From Hofstenia miamia (taxonomy: Eukaryota; Xenacoelomorpha; Acoela): a stretch of DNA of 64,000 nt. Of the stretch, positions 13,331-26,900 are shown in pieces; within the stretch, counting starts at the first letter, position 1, and every line of letters starts with the position of its first letter. A program made the translations under genes and the position numbers. Location of the stretch: positions 835,103 through 899,102 of the forward strand of contig SCFE01000034.1 of NCBI GenBank assembly GCA_004352715.1, read 5' to 3'. The notes under the pieces are model-generated. The model saw nothing but the letters and a program-made list of their open reading frames with translations. It did no database searches and was not told where the DNA came from.

Positions 13331-13864
13331 GTGGAATTTTGTTTAAGAATTTGAAGAAATAAATAACAATATTGTAAATAAATCAAAAAACAAAACGTAG
13401 AGATTTACAAAATCAACCTTACAAAGATTTTAAAATAATCACAATATTAAATTAGCAAAAAGGTTGTTCACTTTTATTATGAACTTAATAAATTCACATG
13501 CCTTTTCCCAAGATGTTTGCTGTCTGTCATCTATTCATTATTCGGTTTTTAATTAGTGAATACTTTTATAACACAACTAATAAACTGATATTACATCCTT
13601 CTTATCAATTTAAAGAAAGGAAAAGATCATTATCCATAAATCTACATCAAATCAAAATGGTTGGTGTCACTTCAGGTAATGGCTGGCTCCAGCTAAGTGA
13701 TGTTCAACTCCAAGACTTGAAACTGCATGGTGTCGTCTAGCTCCACGAATGCAGAGGATCATGCTTCGTAGTAAGGAGAATCCAAGTTGGCACCTTATCC
13801 AATTGCAGGTTGTGGAAAAAAAATAGATTTAGAAATATATTCTTTTGTTTTAGAAGAATTTTTA

Positions 13865-14074
13865 TTACAAACATTTAATGCCAATTTTAGTTGAACTCGA
13901 AGCTTTTTTATTTTTAGGATGTGTAAAGTACATGTAGTATGCATATAAGATATTACCATAGTTAAAATTACTCATAACGAATGCATGAAGCGTTTGAATT
14001 ACTGCATTTGGGGGTAACTGTTGGGAAACGTGGGATATTTTTCTAATACCTACAGCCTTCTTGGCACAATGCAA
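13865..14074 (-). mobile_element. LINE reverse-transcriptase C-terminal fragment
   Basis: One minus-strand frame reads like the thumb region of a LINE RT: a short basic helix, then SQQLPPNAVIQTLHAFVMSN followed by FNYGNILY. This is a common pattern just before the end of LINE polyproteins. There is no catalytic core and it is non-functional. It lies immediately downstream of SUB1. Confidence 0.65.
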
Positions 14075-14297
14075 GAAGTTATATTCTAGCTACTATCACA
14101 AGATGGAATTCCAACAGATCATAAAAAACTTCATTGGAAGCTAAAATACTACATTAAAAAAATTCATAAAGATGTGTTCTCATTTGATTTTATTAAAAAA
14201 AACATTCGGAATTTAAAAAAATTGAGTAACAATTTGTTACATTGAACAGCAAAGAACGAAACAAAAATCAATACAGAAAACAAATATGAAACACAAA

Positions 14298-14594
14298 CTA
14301 ATCATGTAATTGTTCATCAATATCGTCAATGTGCGATATGAGCTTCTTCCACTGATCTTGAGATAAAGCTATGCCTTTCTTTCCGGGCTTCAGTTCTCCA
14401 TCCGCTTCATAATACTCCCGAATATTAATATACTTTTTTCCTTTGAATTCGGAGACACTAACAAAACGCTTCGAACTTAGATCAAATTTGGTCTCTTTAT
14501 CTTTAGAAGCAACCACCTTGGGCTTTTTGGGCTTAACGACGTCATTGTCACTATAATCGGAATCATCGGATATAACCGCTTTACTTTTTGGCAT
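14298..14594 (-). CDS. SUB1: activated RNA polymerase II transcriptional coactivator PC4 (SUB1 homologue)
   Basis: The 98-residue product is a nuclear single-stranded-DNA-binding protein that helps activators act on RNA polymerase II and has roles in repair and termination. Residues 1-35 form the short N-terminal tail with a Ser/Asp cluster (ISDDSDYSDND) and a lysine-rich patch. Residues 38-97 are the PC4 fold, with FDLSSKRFVSVSEFKGKKY followed by INIREYY, GELKPGKKGIALS and the final helix QWKKLISHIDDID. It is shorter than the human protein (127 residues) because the N-terminal tail is reduced. The coding region is one uninterrupted exon. The 3' splice site gcttattttag lies one base before the ATG, so a 5' leader intron or trans-splicing is likely. 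A candidate poly(A) signal (aataaa on this strand) is at 14189-14194. PRPF4 lies 1.3 kb upstream on the same strand. Confidence 0.95.
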   Translation of the reverse strand: MPKSKAVISDDSDYSDNDVVKPKKPKVVASKDKETKFDLSSKRFVSVSEFKGKKYINIREYYEADGELKPGKKGIALSQDQWKKLISHIDDIDEQLHD

Positions 14595-14859
14595 TCTAAA
14601 ATAAGCATTCAGTAAATGTCACAATGAAAATTCGATCGATCAACCACTGATATTTAGGTATTTAACAAAAATTGCATGGCGAGCTAATTTTTGAACAAGT
14701 TTTGACGGTCAAAAATAAAAATATGAAAGAGACCTCTTTAATGATTATGAATAAAAGTGGAAACAATTCATATCCGCAACCTAGAAGAGGAGGCTGCTAA
14801 TCACAAACTTGGAATATAGTTTGCAGAATTAGCGACGAATTTATTGTCGCATATGCTAC

Positions 14860-15326
14860 TTTAATAGTTTTTCTAGGTCTCAGCAAGCTTTTTGTCCGTT
14901 GAATACCAAAAATTGTTGCCGAACGATCAGCCTTCATACGCAGGATTTTGTGAAAGGAATTATAAAAGGGGATGGCTTTTTAAAATCGATCCTAAGAATA
15001 AAAACCAGTAACCGCCAAGAGGGTCATTGGACTGTTTCAAATTCAAAGCAAAAATATATTGTTAGAGTTTCTCGAGGGACAAAAACCATAACTGCAATTT
15101 ATTGTGAAAGCATTCTAATAAAATTGAATGCAGAAATTGCATGAAAATCATAAATACAACTGTATCGAAGAGTCATGTTTCACTAGCACAATGTTATAGC
15201 CCATTAATCCAAACTAGACAAAACTTTCAAGGAATATCGTTGGCAAACATCTATCAACAATACAAATCAAAAGCCCAGGATTCTAAAAGATGGTCTTTTC
15301 TGGAGGAAAGTTGTCTTCTGAATTGA
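14860..15326 (+). mobile_element. Tc1-like transposase fragment
   Basis: Two plus-strand frames at 14899-15144 and 15141-15326 resemble the N-terminal third of a Tc1-type transposase. A basic second DNA-binding helix region (KYIVRVSRGTKTITA) is followed by VSKSHVS and then RWSFLEES, which occupies the place of the W..V.FSDES segment with the first catalytic Asp. The Asp itself is not evident in the reading. The rest of the transposase and both terminal repeats were not found. Confidence 0.5.
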
Positions 15327-15913
15327 ATGGAAGTTACGTTAAGAACAAAATAAAATTTTGTAGCATTTATTTTTAATAAATAATACTAAGTATTCAATAC
15401 TACATAACTTGATTTATTCCAATACATTCGCTGACCAATTAGGAACAAATTGATATTCAAAAGGCGAATAGTACATAACTTAGGTTCAAAGCCATTTTCA
15501 CAATGACTTGATATAAAATGAAATTGATATTGATCGCTGATTTCGTTTGATTGCATATATATTTATCTTAAAGCTTTTGTAATTTCTCAGATCTTAGCAG
15601 AAACTAAACTTCATTCTTAGTTCCTTCGCGAAATAAAAAATTAAGATAACTCCTTTTATTACCTGTTCGATTTTTAGCCAACTTTTGAACAATATATATG
15701 ACTACCCACGCCTTTTACTGAAGGAAAGAAATAACAATATTTTTAGGCCGTTTACACGTAGTAAGAAGAGATCATGTGAGAAATGAAAAATCAGTTAGTA
15801 CTGTTACACTTACCATGATACTATAAAAAATGTTTCGTATGTAGGAGTAACATTTCTGTCAATCTACACGATATAATACTAAATGCAGCCAAAATACATT
15901 AAAACAACACAAA

Positions 15914-18900
15914 TCACCAAGTAGTATTTTCACTAGTCCATAGTTTAAAAGTCCGATCTCGTGAAGCAGTGACAAAAGACATGTTTTTCGAATTGATGTC
16001 GAACGAACAGATGTATGATTCATGTCCACCTAGAGTTACTAAAGGTGTCCAATTTGGATGACTCCAAATCTAAACAAAATATAAAATTAAAAAAATCTTT
16101 TTTAAAATTCGAGTTTTAATAAGGTTAGTAATACTAGAATAACTTTAATTCATGAAAACATTTTGAAACATAACATGCATATTATTATTATTATTATTAA
16201 TTTATTGTATTTTACTTTGAAACCAAAGATTTAACATATGTGCAAATATAAAAAATAATTTCTTGTAAATCATTGACGCGTCTCAGAAACATTGGTGGTG
16301 GACGAATTGGGATTTGGTTCGTTGGAGTCTTATACGATTACAAGTATGTATCAATTAGATATTCCATTACATAAAATTTTTAGAAGGATTTTACTTTGAT
16401 TTGTTCATATTTTGCAAACAAGTATAGCTTATAATTAATTTAAATTCTTCTGATTTGTCCAGTACATTTTAATGAAAAATAAACGAAAGTAGGAAAAAGA
16501 TGTCAATTGGCCTCTCATGCTTGTTCAAGGTACTATCTCGCTTGTTTATTCTGTGGTCATATATAGAAACGATCCATGCTATTTGGGATTCCAATGATGA
16601 TAATGAAAAGTTACAAACCATTCTTAATACTGATAAGGTGAAATTATGATCTACAATTTAAAAATTTGATTTTCACTCATTTCATATACATGGAAATTTG
16701 ATACAGTTTAAAGAAACTAGAAAACCTTTCAAAGTATGGATATACCATGAGATCAGTAAAGAAAATTAGTAGGCCCACAATTACGAAAAATCATGAGGAA
16801 AATGACATTTTTCAAAAGCACCGAAGAAATAGGAATTTATCAAAAGTAATTTGAGTGGACAAAACATTTTATATGAAATTCGGATCAATACGTATTTGAG
16901 GATATTTTTTTCTAAAATGGTTTATTTTTAATGGCAGACCTTATGATTACACAGGAAATGATAAAACATGTTGTTATGGTAGCTATGAGGACTTAATCTA
17001 TTGGATTACGAAGTATGAAGCATTGTTGTGGAAGAACTCTTGATCACAGACTGTAAATGATTCAGACATCTCATAGAAGCTGTAATACAATTAGCAAAAG
17101 ATTTAATTAAATCCTATTGCAAAACAATGTATTTTTATTTCAAAATATTTTTAGCATAGGATAATAAATTTGAAAAAAAAATTTTTAAATGTGTAAGTGC
17201 GTGTCACTAAAAACAGTTTGCAATGTTTAAGAAATTTTTCTTATGAAACATAGGAATATGAGTTTATCTGATTTCAAAAGAATACGAGCGATTGATAATT
17301 TTTCAGTTTATTACATATAACATTTATAGCATATTAGCTTAAGAAATTAATAAATTCTGCTTTTGATGAATATTATTTGGGACTTCAAATATTTCATACC
17401 TTTTTGATTTGTCACGTCCTGATAAATTACATGTCCTCAGTTAGTCATACAGAAACTAAATCCTCATAATCGAATTCAAAATAGAAGTGTGACATATTCA
17501 TAATTATTTAACTTTCTTACAATAAGTAAACACGAAAAATTTTCGAAGCGTGGGAATGGTGTTTGGAAGACACTACTAAACTATTTTTAGTTATCCTTAA
17601 CTATAGTTAGTATATTTTTTAGAATAATGAGATAACTTGGAACCTAAAATAAAACAAATAATAATGAACTAGTATTTTGAACAACTTGTACTCATTTCTA
17701 ATCAAACCAAACGTGATATTAATTTTTTCGCATAAGGAAGTTACAATATTCAACAATATTTACATAAGCGTTCAGGATAATGTAAATAGGTAGCATCACA
17801 CTCACGTCGAATTTCATTTTAAAATAAGGATTTATTGGAAACTGCAAATCACTTTAATGAATTTTAGGTTTGATTATATAAAATACAGTGAAATAAATTT
17901 TGTAAAATATCCAAAAAAATACCTTGAGGGTTTTATCGAAGGAACTGCTAGCAATATATTCCCCAGAACGAGGCTCAAATTTCACTTGACTGACAAGATT
18001 GTTGTGTGCAGGAATGGTGTAAGCAGATTTCCTTGTTCTTACATCCCAAACTTTGATCGTGTTATCTTCCGATCCAGTGACCATTTCGTACCTCAAAAAG
18101 CAAATCTTCAACTCTAGAATATTCGTAAAAAAGTCCTAATTTAGAATAAAACTATGCCAAAAATACATTATCAATATATTGAGATTTTAAAGTTTAGTAA
18201 GTGAAAAAATAATAATTATTAGATTTTAGATTTAAAATTGAAAACTTTTTTTAATGCTTTTATAGACCACTAAACATTTGGTGTGACAACAAAGTCTTTA
18301 GAATAGCTCAGTAAGCACAAATAATATAGATTCCAAAAGTAAAAAAGATATATTTTAAATATCATAATTTCCATTGCACTCTATAATACGTTTGCAATTT
18401 ACATTAACTGCCAGCAACTCTTCTGGAAACGATTATTGGGAAGCTGACGGAACCACCGCAACGAATCGTTTGGCACTTTAATGGCCCAGTGTGCTTTCTT
18501 AAGTCACAATGCACAAGTTGATGTTAATGACAAAGTCCATAACCTTTACATTTGACAAGATGAAAATCTCATACCGTAGTTAGGAAAAATATAAAACTCT
18601 GACATGGCCTGCTAATAAAAATCATTCAGCAAACATTACTATTTCAAATATTATTTACAGAAAAACTCAATTTACCCAAAATTAGCAAATTAATGTTAAA
18701 TTTACATTACAGTTGAAGATCAGATTAAAACTTATCAATTGCAATTGATAGTGCAAAATTTATATACAAAAACTGCAAAACATTGCAGATTGAGCAAACT
18801 AGCACAAATGAGATGTCTATAAAAATAGCTCATGCTCTGGCTTATATTTCGATTTTCTAAAATAATCTGCACTACATCTCGAAGAAAAATCCTCAGCAAA

Positions 18901-21900
18901 TTTCATTATTATTGATGAGTTCATAAGTTTTAGATACGAGCAGTTAGCAACTGGTGAACAAGCGGATCATTCTACATTATACTTATAGGTGTAGGCATGA
19001 TTTATGTAAAAAATTATATATTTTTCGAGTATGCATTTTACTCCTTATTTGAATCTAGTCAGATATCGATATGGAATAAAAACGAAGCATTTGTTTTAAC
19101 AAGCAATTCGATTTAGCTAAGAACAAATATAGATGCAGAAAATTAAGTGTGACCTAGGAAACACTACACGTGATAACTTTGGAATAGTGATCCAGAAGGG
19201 TATCGAAAACCTTCAGCATAAGCCTCTCTCAAGACAAATTGCGTCACATTCCAATTCTTTATGGTTATCAAACTGAAATTTATTTATAAATTAGATCTAC
19301 TGTATAATACACATGAAGACGTAAATACACACCCATTTACCGAGAAATCAACACTTAGTATAGACTTTTGATGACCTTCCATTATCATAATACATCTTCC
19401 TGTTCTCAGATCCCAAACTCTTCCATAGCAATCCAAACTACTAAATTATATAAATTTAAAAATAAATTATTTAAATAAATTTTAAACTTACGCTGTCACA
19501 ATCAATGACCCATCCGTTTGAAAAGCTAAATCATGTACAGGCTTATTGTGTCCTTCTTGATACAACAACTCTTCTTGGGTTGTTAAGTCCCAAAGTCTCC
19601 ACGAATTGTCATAACTAGAATATAAATGGAAAGAGTGAAATGATTAGCATTGCAAAATTACCATGCAGTTGCAATAAATCGACCAGAAGGGTGGTAAGCT
19701 AATCGCGAAACTCTTGAATCATGCCCTGTAATCGCTGAAACAGGAGAGTCCGATTCAAGAGACCAAAGCTTCACACCACCACCATGATCCGAAGATGCCA
19801 GTAAACCATAAGCTGAATTAGACAAACTAATAGTTGCATGTGGATGAAATGCAATGCAACAAGTAGCCATGTCGTGTCCTTTTAGAGTACGGAGTTCTGT
19901 ACAAGACGGCATATTCCATAACTTACAATTGCCCGATCTATTAAATTTCTTTAACCAAAATAAATTATAAATAATACTTACAAAGCAGTTGTAGCAAGAA
20001 TTGCACCGTTTGGCGAGAAGCATGCATATGTAAGAGGTCTAGGATCACCCACTTGACTGCAAGAATTGCTTAAACTCTAAAAAAAATGGATGAACTGCTT
20101 TTACTTACAAACTTTCGACATTTAATACAGTTAGAAGCTGGAGACAAGTGGTATGAGCACAAACCACAGGGAATCATAGAGAATGATAAGGTTAAGATAC
20201 TGTGGGACTTCAACATACAGATGAGCAAGGTGATAGAAGCACAGAGGCCAGACATAGTAGTGGTAGCCAAAAAGAAAAGATTGGGAACAGCGATAAACAT
20301 CGCAGTACTAAAGGATAGGAATGTAGATAGCAGGGAGAAAGAGAAGATAGACAAGTACAGAGAGTTGGCAGAGGAAATAGAAAAGCTATGGAAGTTAAAG
20401 AAGGTCGAGGTAGTCCCGGTAGTTGTAGGAGCAATAGGAGTAAGAAGCATAAAAGATACTTGGAGGAGTTGAGATTACCGAAGTGGGGAGTTGATGTAGT
20501 ACAGAAGGCAGCACTGTTAGAAACAGCTAGAGTCTTGAGGAAAGCTCTCAGACTCCCTGAGAACTGGTGAGTTACCCGAGCTGAGAGGGATACCAACATG
20601 AAGCTGTGAGAAGAAATAAAATAATAAAAGACTTTATTAGGCCGGCAAATGCAACTTGTGTGCCAAACATAATTGCTCTGTCTCTGTAAACATCTAACCC
20701 CAAGTTGAAAAACTAACGTGAAACTTGCAGATATAATCCGATTTCAACAAGAATTAAATTTATGGTAAAGTTAACGAAAATTTTATTCTACCATGTACAA
20801 AAATATGCTCTAATCATGAAAAATAAAAATAGCCAACAGGCAGCTCAATGCTTTGTCGGCTAGTTTGTCTAAAACAGAAATGATGCCAGCTACCGGCAGG
20901 TCAGGGCCGGTAATTACCTCTACGACGTTTAGCGAAACATGAAAACAAAAAACTGTATAGACGATTATAGATATTAAAGATTATCTTGTTCATATTACAG
21001 CTCTACATAAGTCTAGTAATGACCGAGGAGCTATCGATCATCAATTCCATCATTACAAAGATATTGCAAGAAATTTTCTGTGGTTTAATTATACAGTGAA
21101 TTCCAGTAAATCCTTTTCATATTGTCGGAGATTACAATAACCTATAATTGTAAATGAAGGTTCCCATCTAACCACAAATTCCCATTAATGCTGCCATTTA
21201 CAGACGACAGTCAACATTCACAAATGTGAGAAGCTTGGACTTCGTCGAGCTTGAGAGGAAGAAATTAGAGGCAGAGTTGTAAATTGCAAAAATGAAATTT
21301 TGGCAATCGTGGGAAGCAAGTTAACACAACAGGAATCCCTATATAGCACATATTTATCCGTTTTAGAAAGCTCCAGAAGAAAACCCCATTCATCAATTGC
21401 TTGACGGTTCAATGTTCACACTCTCACGCACTTCTATAGCAAGGGTATATTCTTACGTTAGCACTTAGCACTTAAAAACTACTTCATGAGCAAAATGTTT
21501 CAAAATTGGATATCTACAAAGCTCGGTTTTGCATGTGAAAAATATAATTAATTTTTGCACTTACCTTCTGTTAATATAAATAGTCGATTATTCATAAAGG
21601 GAGAAGCAAGTAGTGTGGGTACAGATCGGCGACCAAAGTGGGTCGGATCAGAATTTTTCTTTAAATCGGGCCATTCAAATCCAAAAACCGTTGACAACAC
21701 CATATTATATAAAATGGGTAAAATGTGAAGATGATAGTTTTTTCACTATTATATGAAATATCATTTAATTGAATAAATTTTGTAAATCTTAGTCTTTGAA
21801 TAGGTCTTGGGCATGTAAAATGTTTGTTGAAATATGCAATTCCAACTCCGTGCCGAAATGAGCAAGTCGGGTCAACGCATTATTCAAGTCTGATTTAGTC

Positions 21901-23241
21901 GGGTAAAAAAAGTTTGAATTGCTTCCACCTCTGGTCCAGACAGGTTAAAATAGCGGTACATGAAAAATATATTTTTATTGAACATGAAAAAATGAAAAAT
22001 GAAGCATTTGAGAAATCAATAGATAGGTTGGAAATTATGATAAGTTACGCTTAACACTCCGAAAGTAAAATTGAAAAATATTTAATCATTCTTTAAACTA
22101 ATATTCTTTTCTCAAAAATTTAATGATAGTATATACTTGGTAAGTAAACTTCCACGCGATTTACAGAGCAAGAAATTATTGAAAATATTCATATAATAGA
22201 ATTCAATACTTATTTTCATTAAACAGGAAATTAAAACTAACACGAATGTTTTTGTGTAAGTCCTGAATTTTCGCCTGAGCTTGTGACGCACTAAATGTAT
22301 TCAGCTTTTCACGAGCAGCACCAAGTCGTTTACTTGCTCTAGAATAAAATAATTCAAAAAATTTCGAGAATAAATGATACCTTGGCAATGAATAATCTGC
22401 AATCCACATGCGACATGTCTTAAGTGCAGGCGTACCCTCATGATACCAAGTGCGATCTTCCTAAATGGAGAAAATGATTACCATTAATAGAATCTAATAT
22501 ACAATCAAAAACTGAAATTAGACATTGCTCTACATCAGGGCTGGAAGTCAATTCAATGTATCCCACACTGACTAAGTGAATATGACCACTACGTAATTAT
22601 AGGGCTTTCAAAGTTTGACGAAAATGAAGTTTAAAATTTGAATACCTTTCAAACTTTGATTTGAAAATTTGAATATTAATTAATTCAAAGTTTGATTTGA
22701 AATGTGAAAGTTTGAATATTTAATTTCAAGTTGATACGGTAAAATGGGGTAATTCGGACACCTTTCTGAGGGTTTTTTTAAAAATATCTTTGTCATTTGT
22801 AATGATGCTATGATACTATAATCCTAAATGAACCGCAAATGGGGCGTAATTTAAAATATGTAATGACCCGGTAACCTTAAGTCTTGTAGAAATTTGTCTG
22901 GATAATTTCTACGAGGGTTACTTAAAAGAAGAAAAATGCAGTAATTTGGACATCAACAAGTTTTTTATTTCAAATTGAACAGAAATGATCTCAAGCAAAC
23001 GCAAATGTTGCAAACTGAAGCTACAATGAGTCTATGTACACTGGGCACACTCGAAATGGATCTGCGCTTCCACCGTTGCACTTCCGACAAAACCACTCGG
23101 CACAAGTAATACATTGGATCCAGTCCGGTACACTGGACTTCATAAAGGCGAATGAACAGCTTGCGCATGTGTCGTCTTCATCACTTGAGGACGACGAACT
23201 TGAAGAATAAAGAAACTTCTTCATTGTCATGCTGCAGCAAA

Positions 23242-23284
<43 letters not shown>

Positions 23285-23876
23285 GAATTTATTTAGCCGC
23301 TGAAAGCGTACACTACAAAAAAACAATGTTCTCGTCCGCTTCCTATTCGTCTTACCCTGCAGCGCTACCGCAATTAGCCTTGCCTGCTGAACCCACTAGC
23401 GCAAGAAATTCCAAGAATTCGCGTCGTCTGTATTTGGGTACAACAACTGACCAGCTGGTACTTCCGCAAGCTAGCCCATTTCAACCTACAACAAAGCTTA
23501 GTGGTAGATCAAACCTGATGAAAAATAGTAAAATTAGGTTTTTTCACTTTTTGATTTTCAAATATAATGTTGCTGTAAATACACTGAAAATTTTTTTTCA
23601 CGTCTATTGGTAAATTTCAGTTGATTAATTTACATCAAACTAAAAAAATGTATTTCGGTCTCACTAGCAGCATCTAACAATTTTCATTAGTCGATTAAAG
23701 ATAAAAAGTCCAGGTGTCCGGATTACCCCCATTTTACGGTATTTCTTAGAAATAATTCTTACACACAAAAGAAATGCACATTTATTAGACTAATGTGTAA
23801 TTAAATATACAGGTAACAATGAGGTACAATAATAACCAGATAATGTAGATTATACCTATATTTTGGTAGCAATATC

Positions 23877-23916
<40 letters not shown>

Positions 23917-26900
23917 GAACATAAATTAATCACAAATAGTACATTGTTTACATTCAAGGACTACTCTAGTAAAGGACGTGACGAGTATAATATCTCAAAT
24001 AATGTGGAGGCAGGAATATATTTGTCATTTTTTCCAGTTGTATGAAATAGTAAATGACGCTAAGGGTGCCAAAAAGCTTTTTTTATAAATACATTTAACA
24101 CATCTTTTAAAAAGTATAAAATAGTATCATAAGAACAAGTAGGAAAGCTTTTGTATTTTCCTTTGAATACTATCAGCTGAACTATTACTTTTATTAATGT
24201 TTACAAGACCTTTTAAAAACACATTAATAAGCTTGACAAATATACGTTTTTGTACGGATTTCTCGATATCCAAACTTAATGACGGTTCTATTTCATACAC
24301 GTTAACAATACCATTAAAATCTGCAACACGGTCAACATTACCAATGGTGTACTTTAGCCTATGATGGCAAAGCCAGTTATTTTGTGTCCTTTTTAACAGA
24401 TGAACAGAACGAAGATAGTTTTTTTTAGAGTCAACTGGATTGCACAGCAACTTGCGGAAAGTCTGATTCACATTATTGTTATAGACTATAAGAGCCACTG
24501 GATATGCCAATGGACAAGTGTTCAGAATCTGCAAAAATGTGGTTCGTTGCTCACACAGTTATTTTACAGTTAGTGACTTGGACAGGGGAATTCTGCGAGC
24601 CATGAACGATGGACCACTTGCCAGTATCTTCACCATAAAACACAAAGCAGTACTATTGGATGTTTTCTGCTCATTGTGTTTTCCAGTAACGTGTCCAGAG
24701 TTGTAAAGCATTGACATATTGACGTAAATTTTATCGATAAGAATCTCACAAGGCATTAGTTGTGAATACGAGGCAAAAATAGCAGAGAAAACTGAATTTA
24801 GATTTTCATCCAATGCATGTAATGAAACAATATGCTGTTGAATGGCATGCGATATGCAAGCTTAAAATTGTATTGGTCATAGTTCATTTTGTTCCTTTTG
24901 TTGCAAAGAGGCTTCACCGTTGCTTTCGAAGAAATAATATCTTAAACAAAGAGTCTTCTGATATTTCAAAATTATCCAGAAACCTGAGCAAATTCATGAA
25001 TATTGACCAACGAGTGAGTTTACCATATAGATTGAAACCAAGAATGTTCAATGAAGTGATATCTAACGCATCATTAATAAGAATTGACTACGACAATTCT
25101 GGTGAGACAAATTCGGTTGTATCTACAACTATTCAGAAAACGGAATAATTTGCAATGCGATTTGCTTTAATAGCCATGGTTACAGGATAGAGCGAATCAT
25201 AAACCATTACTATTTATAATCACAGAATAAAAAAATGCGGAAATCAGGCGTTACTTTACACAGCATTGCCAACTATTTCCCGCCTCCACATTATTTGAAA
25301 TATTTTACTTGTCACGTCCTTTTACTGGAGAAGTCCTTGATTACCTAGAAAGAAAATATTATTGTACATATTGCATAGGAACATAATATGTAGTAAATGC
25401 CCCTGTGACTTTTAAGAATGTTTAAATTGCTTATTTAGAAATCACAACAACATACATGTGGTCATGATAGTCACAAAGTTTGCAAAATGTATTCACTGTT
25501 AGCTTAATTATCAAACATGCTAAATGAATGATTCCCAACGTTTTGCTTAAATGAATGAATTTACAAAGCCATTATTAATGCCTGTCAGAAGTTTTCAATT
25601 TCAATATTAACAATAATTCTAATTTTATTATGTATTTAAAAATTTACAATAAAGGAATACTATTAATGCTGATATGTAAATTTGCCAAAATTTGAATATC
25701 AAAGTTTCCTCTTTAGCCTCCAAGGTTTGGTTTGAAATTTGAATTTTAAAACCTCACAAAATTTTGCAAAAATTTAAAAATTTGATTTGAAAGTCCTATT
25801 TACTTATAATACCTTGAAAATTTAAGATCAGGTAAATATTTCAACACTAGCAATTAGATCGGATCAATTTTTGCCAGCATAGAAGTGAATAGGAACTTGA
25901 ATAAACAATTCAGGGGATTGGCTAATTTTTCTGGGTTCAAGAATAACACTTTCGAAAGTGCCTTGAATGTGAAGAAAGTTAAACGCCGTAATGATTTTGC
26001 TTGTCTGCGCCGATGCATAAAACATTATTAAAATGAGAATGATGCTAGTTTTCATACACTTGGATGCTTTGAATTTGCAAATCTGTCTTCAAACCCTGCA
26101 TAATATACTGGATTAAATCAGTTTTCTAAAGAACTGACGACGGATCGAGGCGAAATTTATTGTCTTATGCTTAAAAACTTAAGTTCCGACATTTCACTAC
26201 AAAAAAAATAAAAATCACTAGAAAAACCTAATACATTTCACAAAAAAGTTTAAGCATTCACTGAAAATACTCTGAAGTTTGACCTACTTCAATGAGATGA
26301 ACAAGTGATAGCAATAATAATGATCAACGTTCGTAAATAAAAACCTACAAATTTTTTCAAAGAAGGATCCAATGCCGCTTCTTGACGTCGAGCTTGCTCT
26401 CGTATACGCTCCGCTTCATTGACATCAGCAAGAATTTCACGTAGACGTTCTCTTCTTTCAGCAGGACCTTCCCCGAAATAGGCTAAATTCCGTTTTATTT
26501 ATTAGAGTTTACGATTGGATAAGGCACTGCTTCAATATCAAATGCACCAATACTGTGCACATAGTGCACATTTTAAAAGCCAATAAAATAATGTCAGTTG
26601 TCATAGCAAATCAAGCTTCCAATTAGCCTTATTAAGATTGATAAAAATGGTGGTTTCTGATAGGAGTTCGAAAAACAAATTATACTAACTAATTGGTTGT
26701 TGGAAAGATCGCAGCTTCATCCGCACTTCATGGTCATCAGTTGGAACACTGGTCTGCTTAATTCTCTTCCTCCGTTCAAATTCTGCCAGCAATTCATTTT
26801 CACGAGAAGCTGCAAGGTCATCTAATTTGAAATAACCACTTTCTAAACGCATAACTTGAGTAAAAAATGAACACACTTCTGTATTAGAAAGATATTAAAT

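Noticed and set aside
20070-20599. Two minus-strand frames over the LINE endonuclease fragment
   Set aside because: Low-complexity Ser/Leu-rich shadows; PRPF4 exon 6 stops at the acceptor by 20077 and does not extend into them.
23326-23613. 95-codon plus-strand frame in the pogo-like element
   Set aside because: No recognisable motif; probably antisense of eroded transposase sequence.
24813-25148. 111-codon plus-strand frame
   Set aside because: Antisense to the P-type transposase relic, inside its terminal repeats; no motif.
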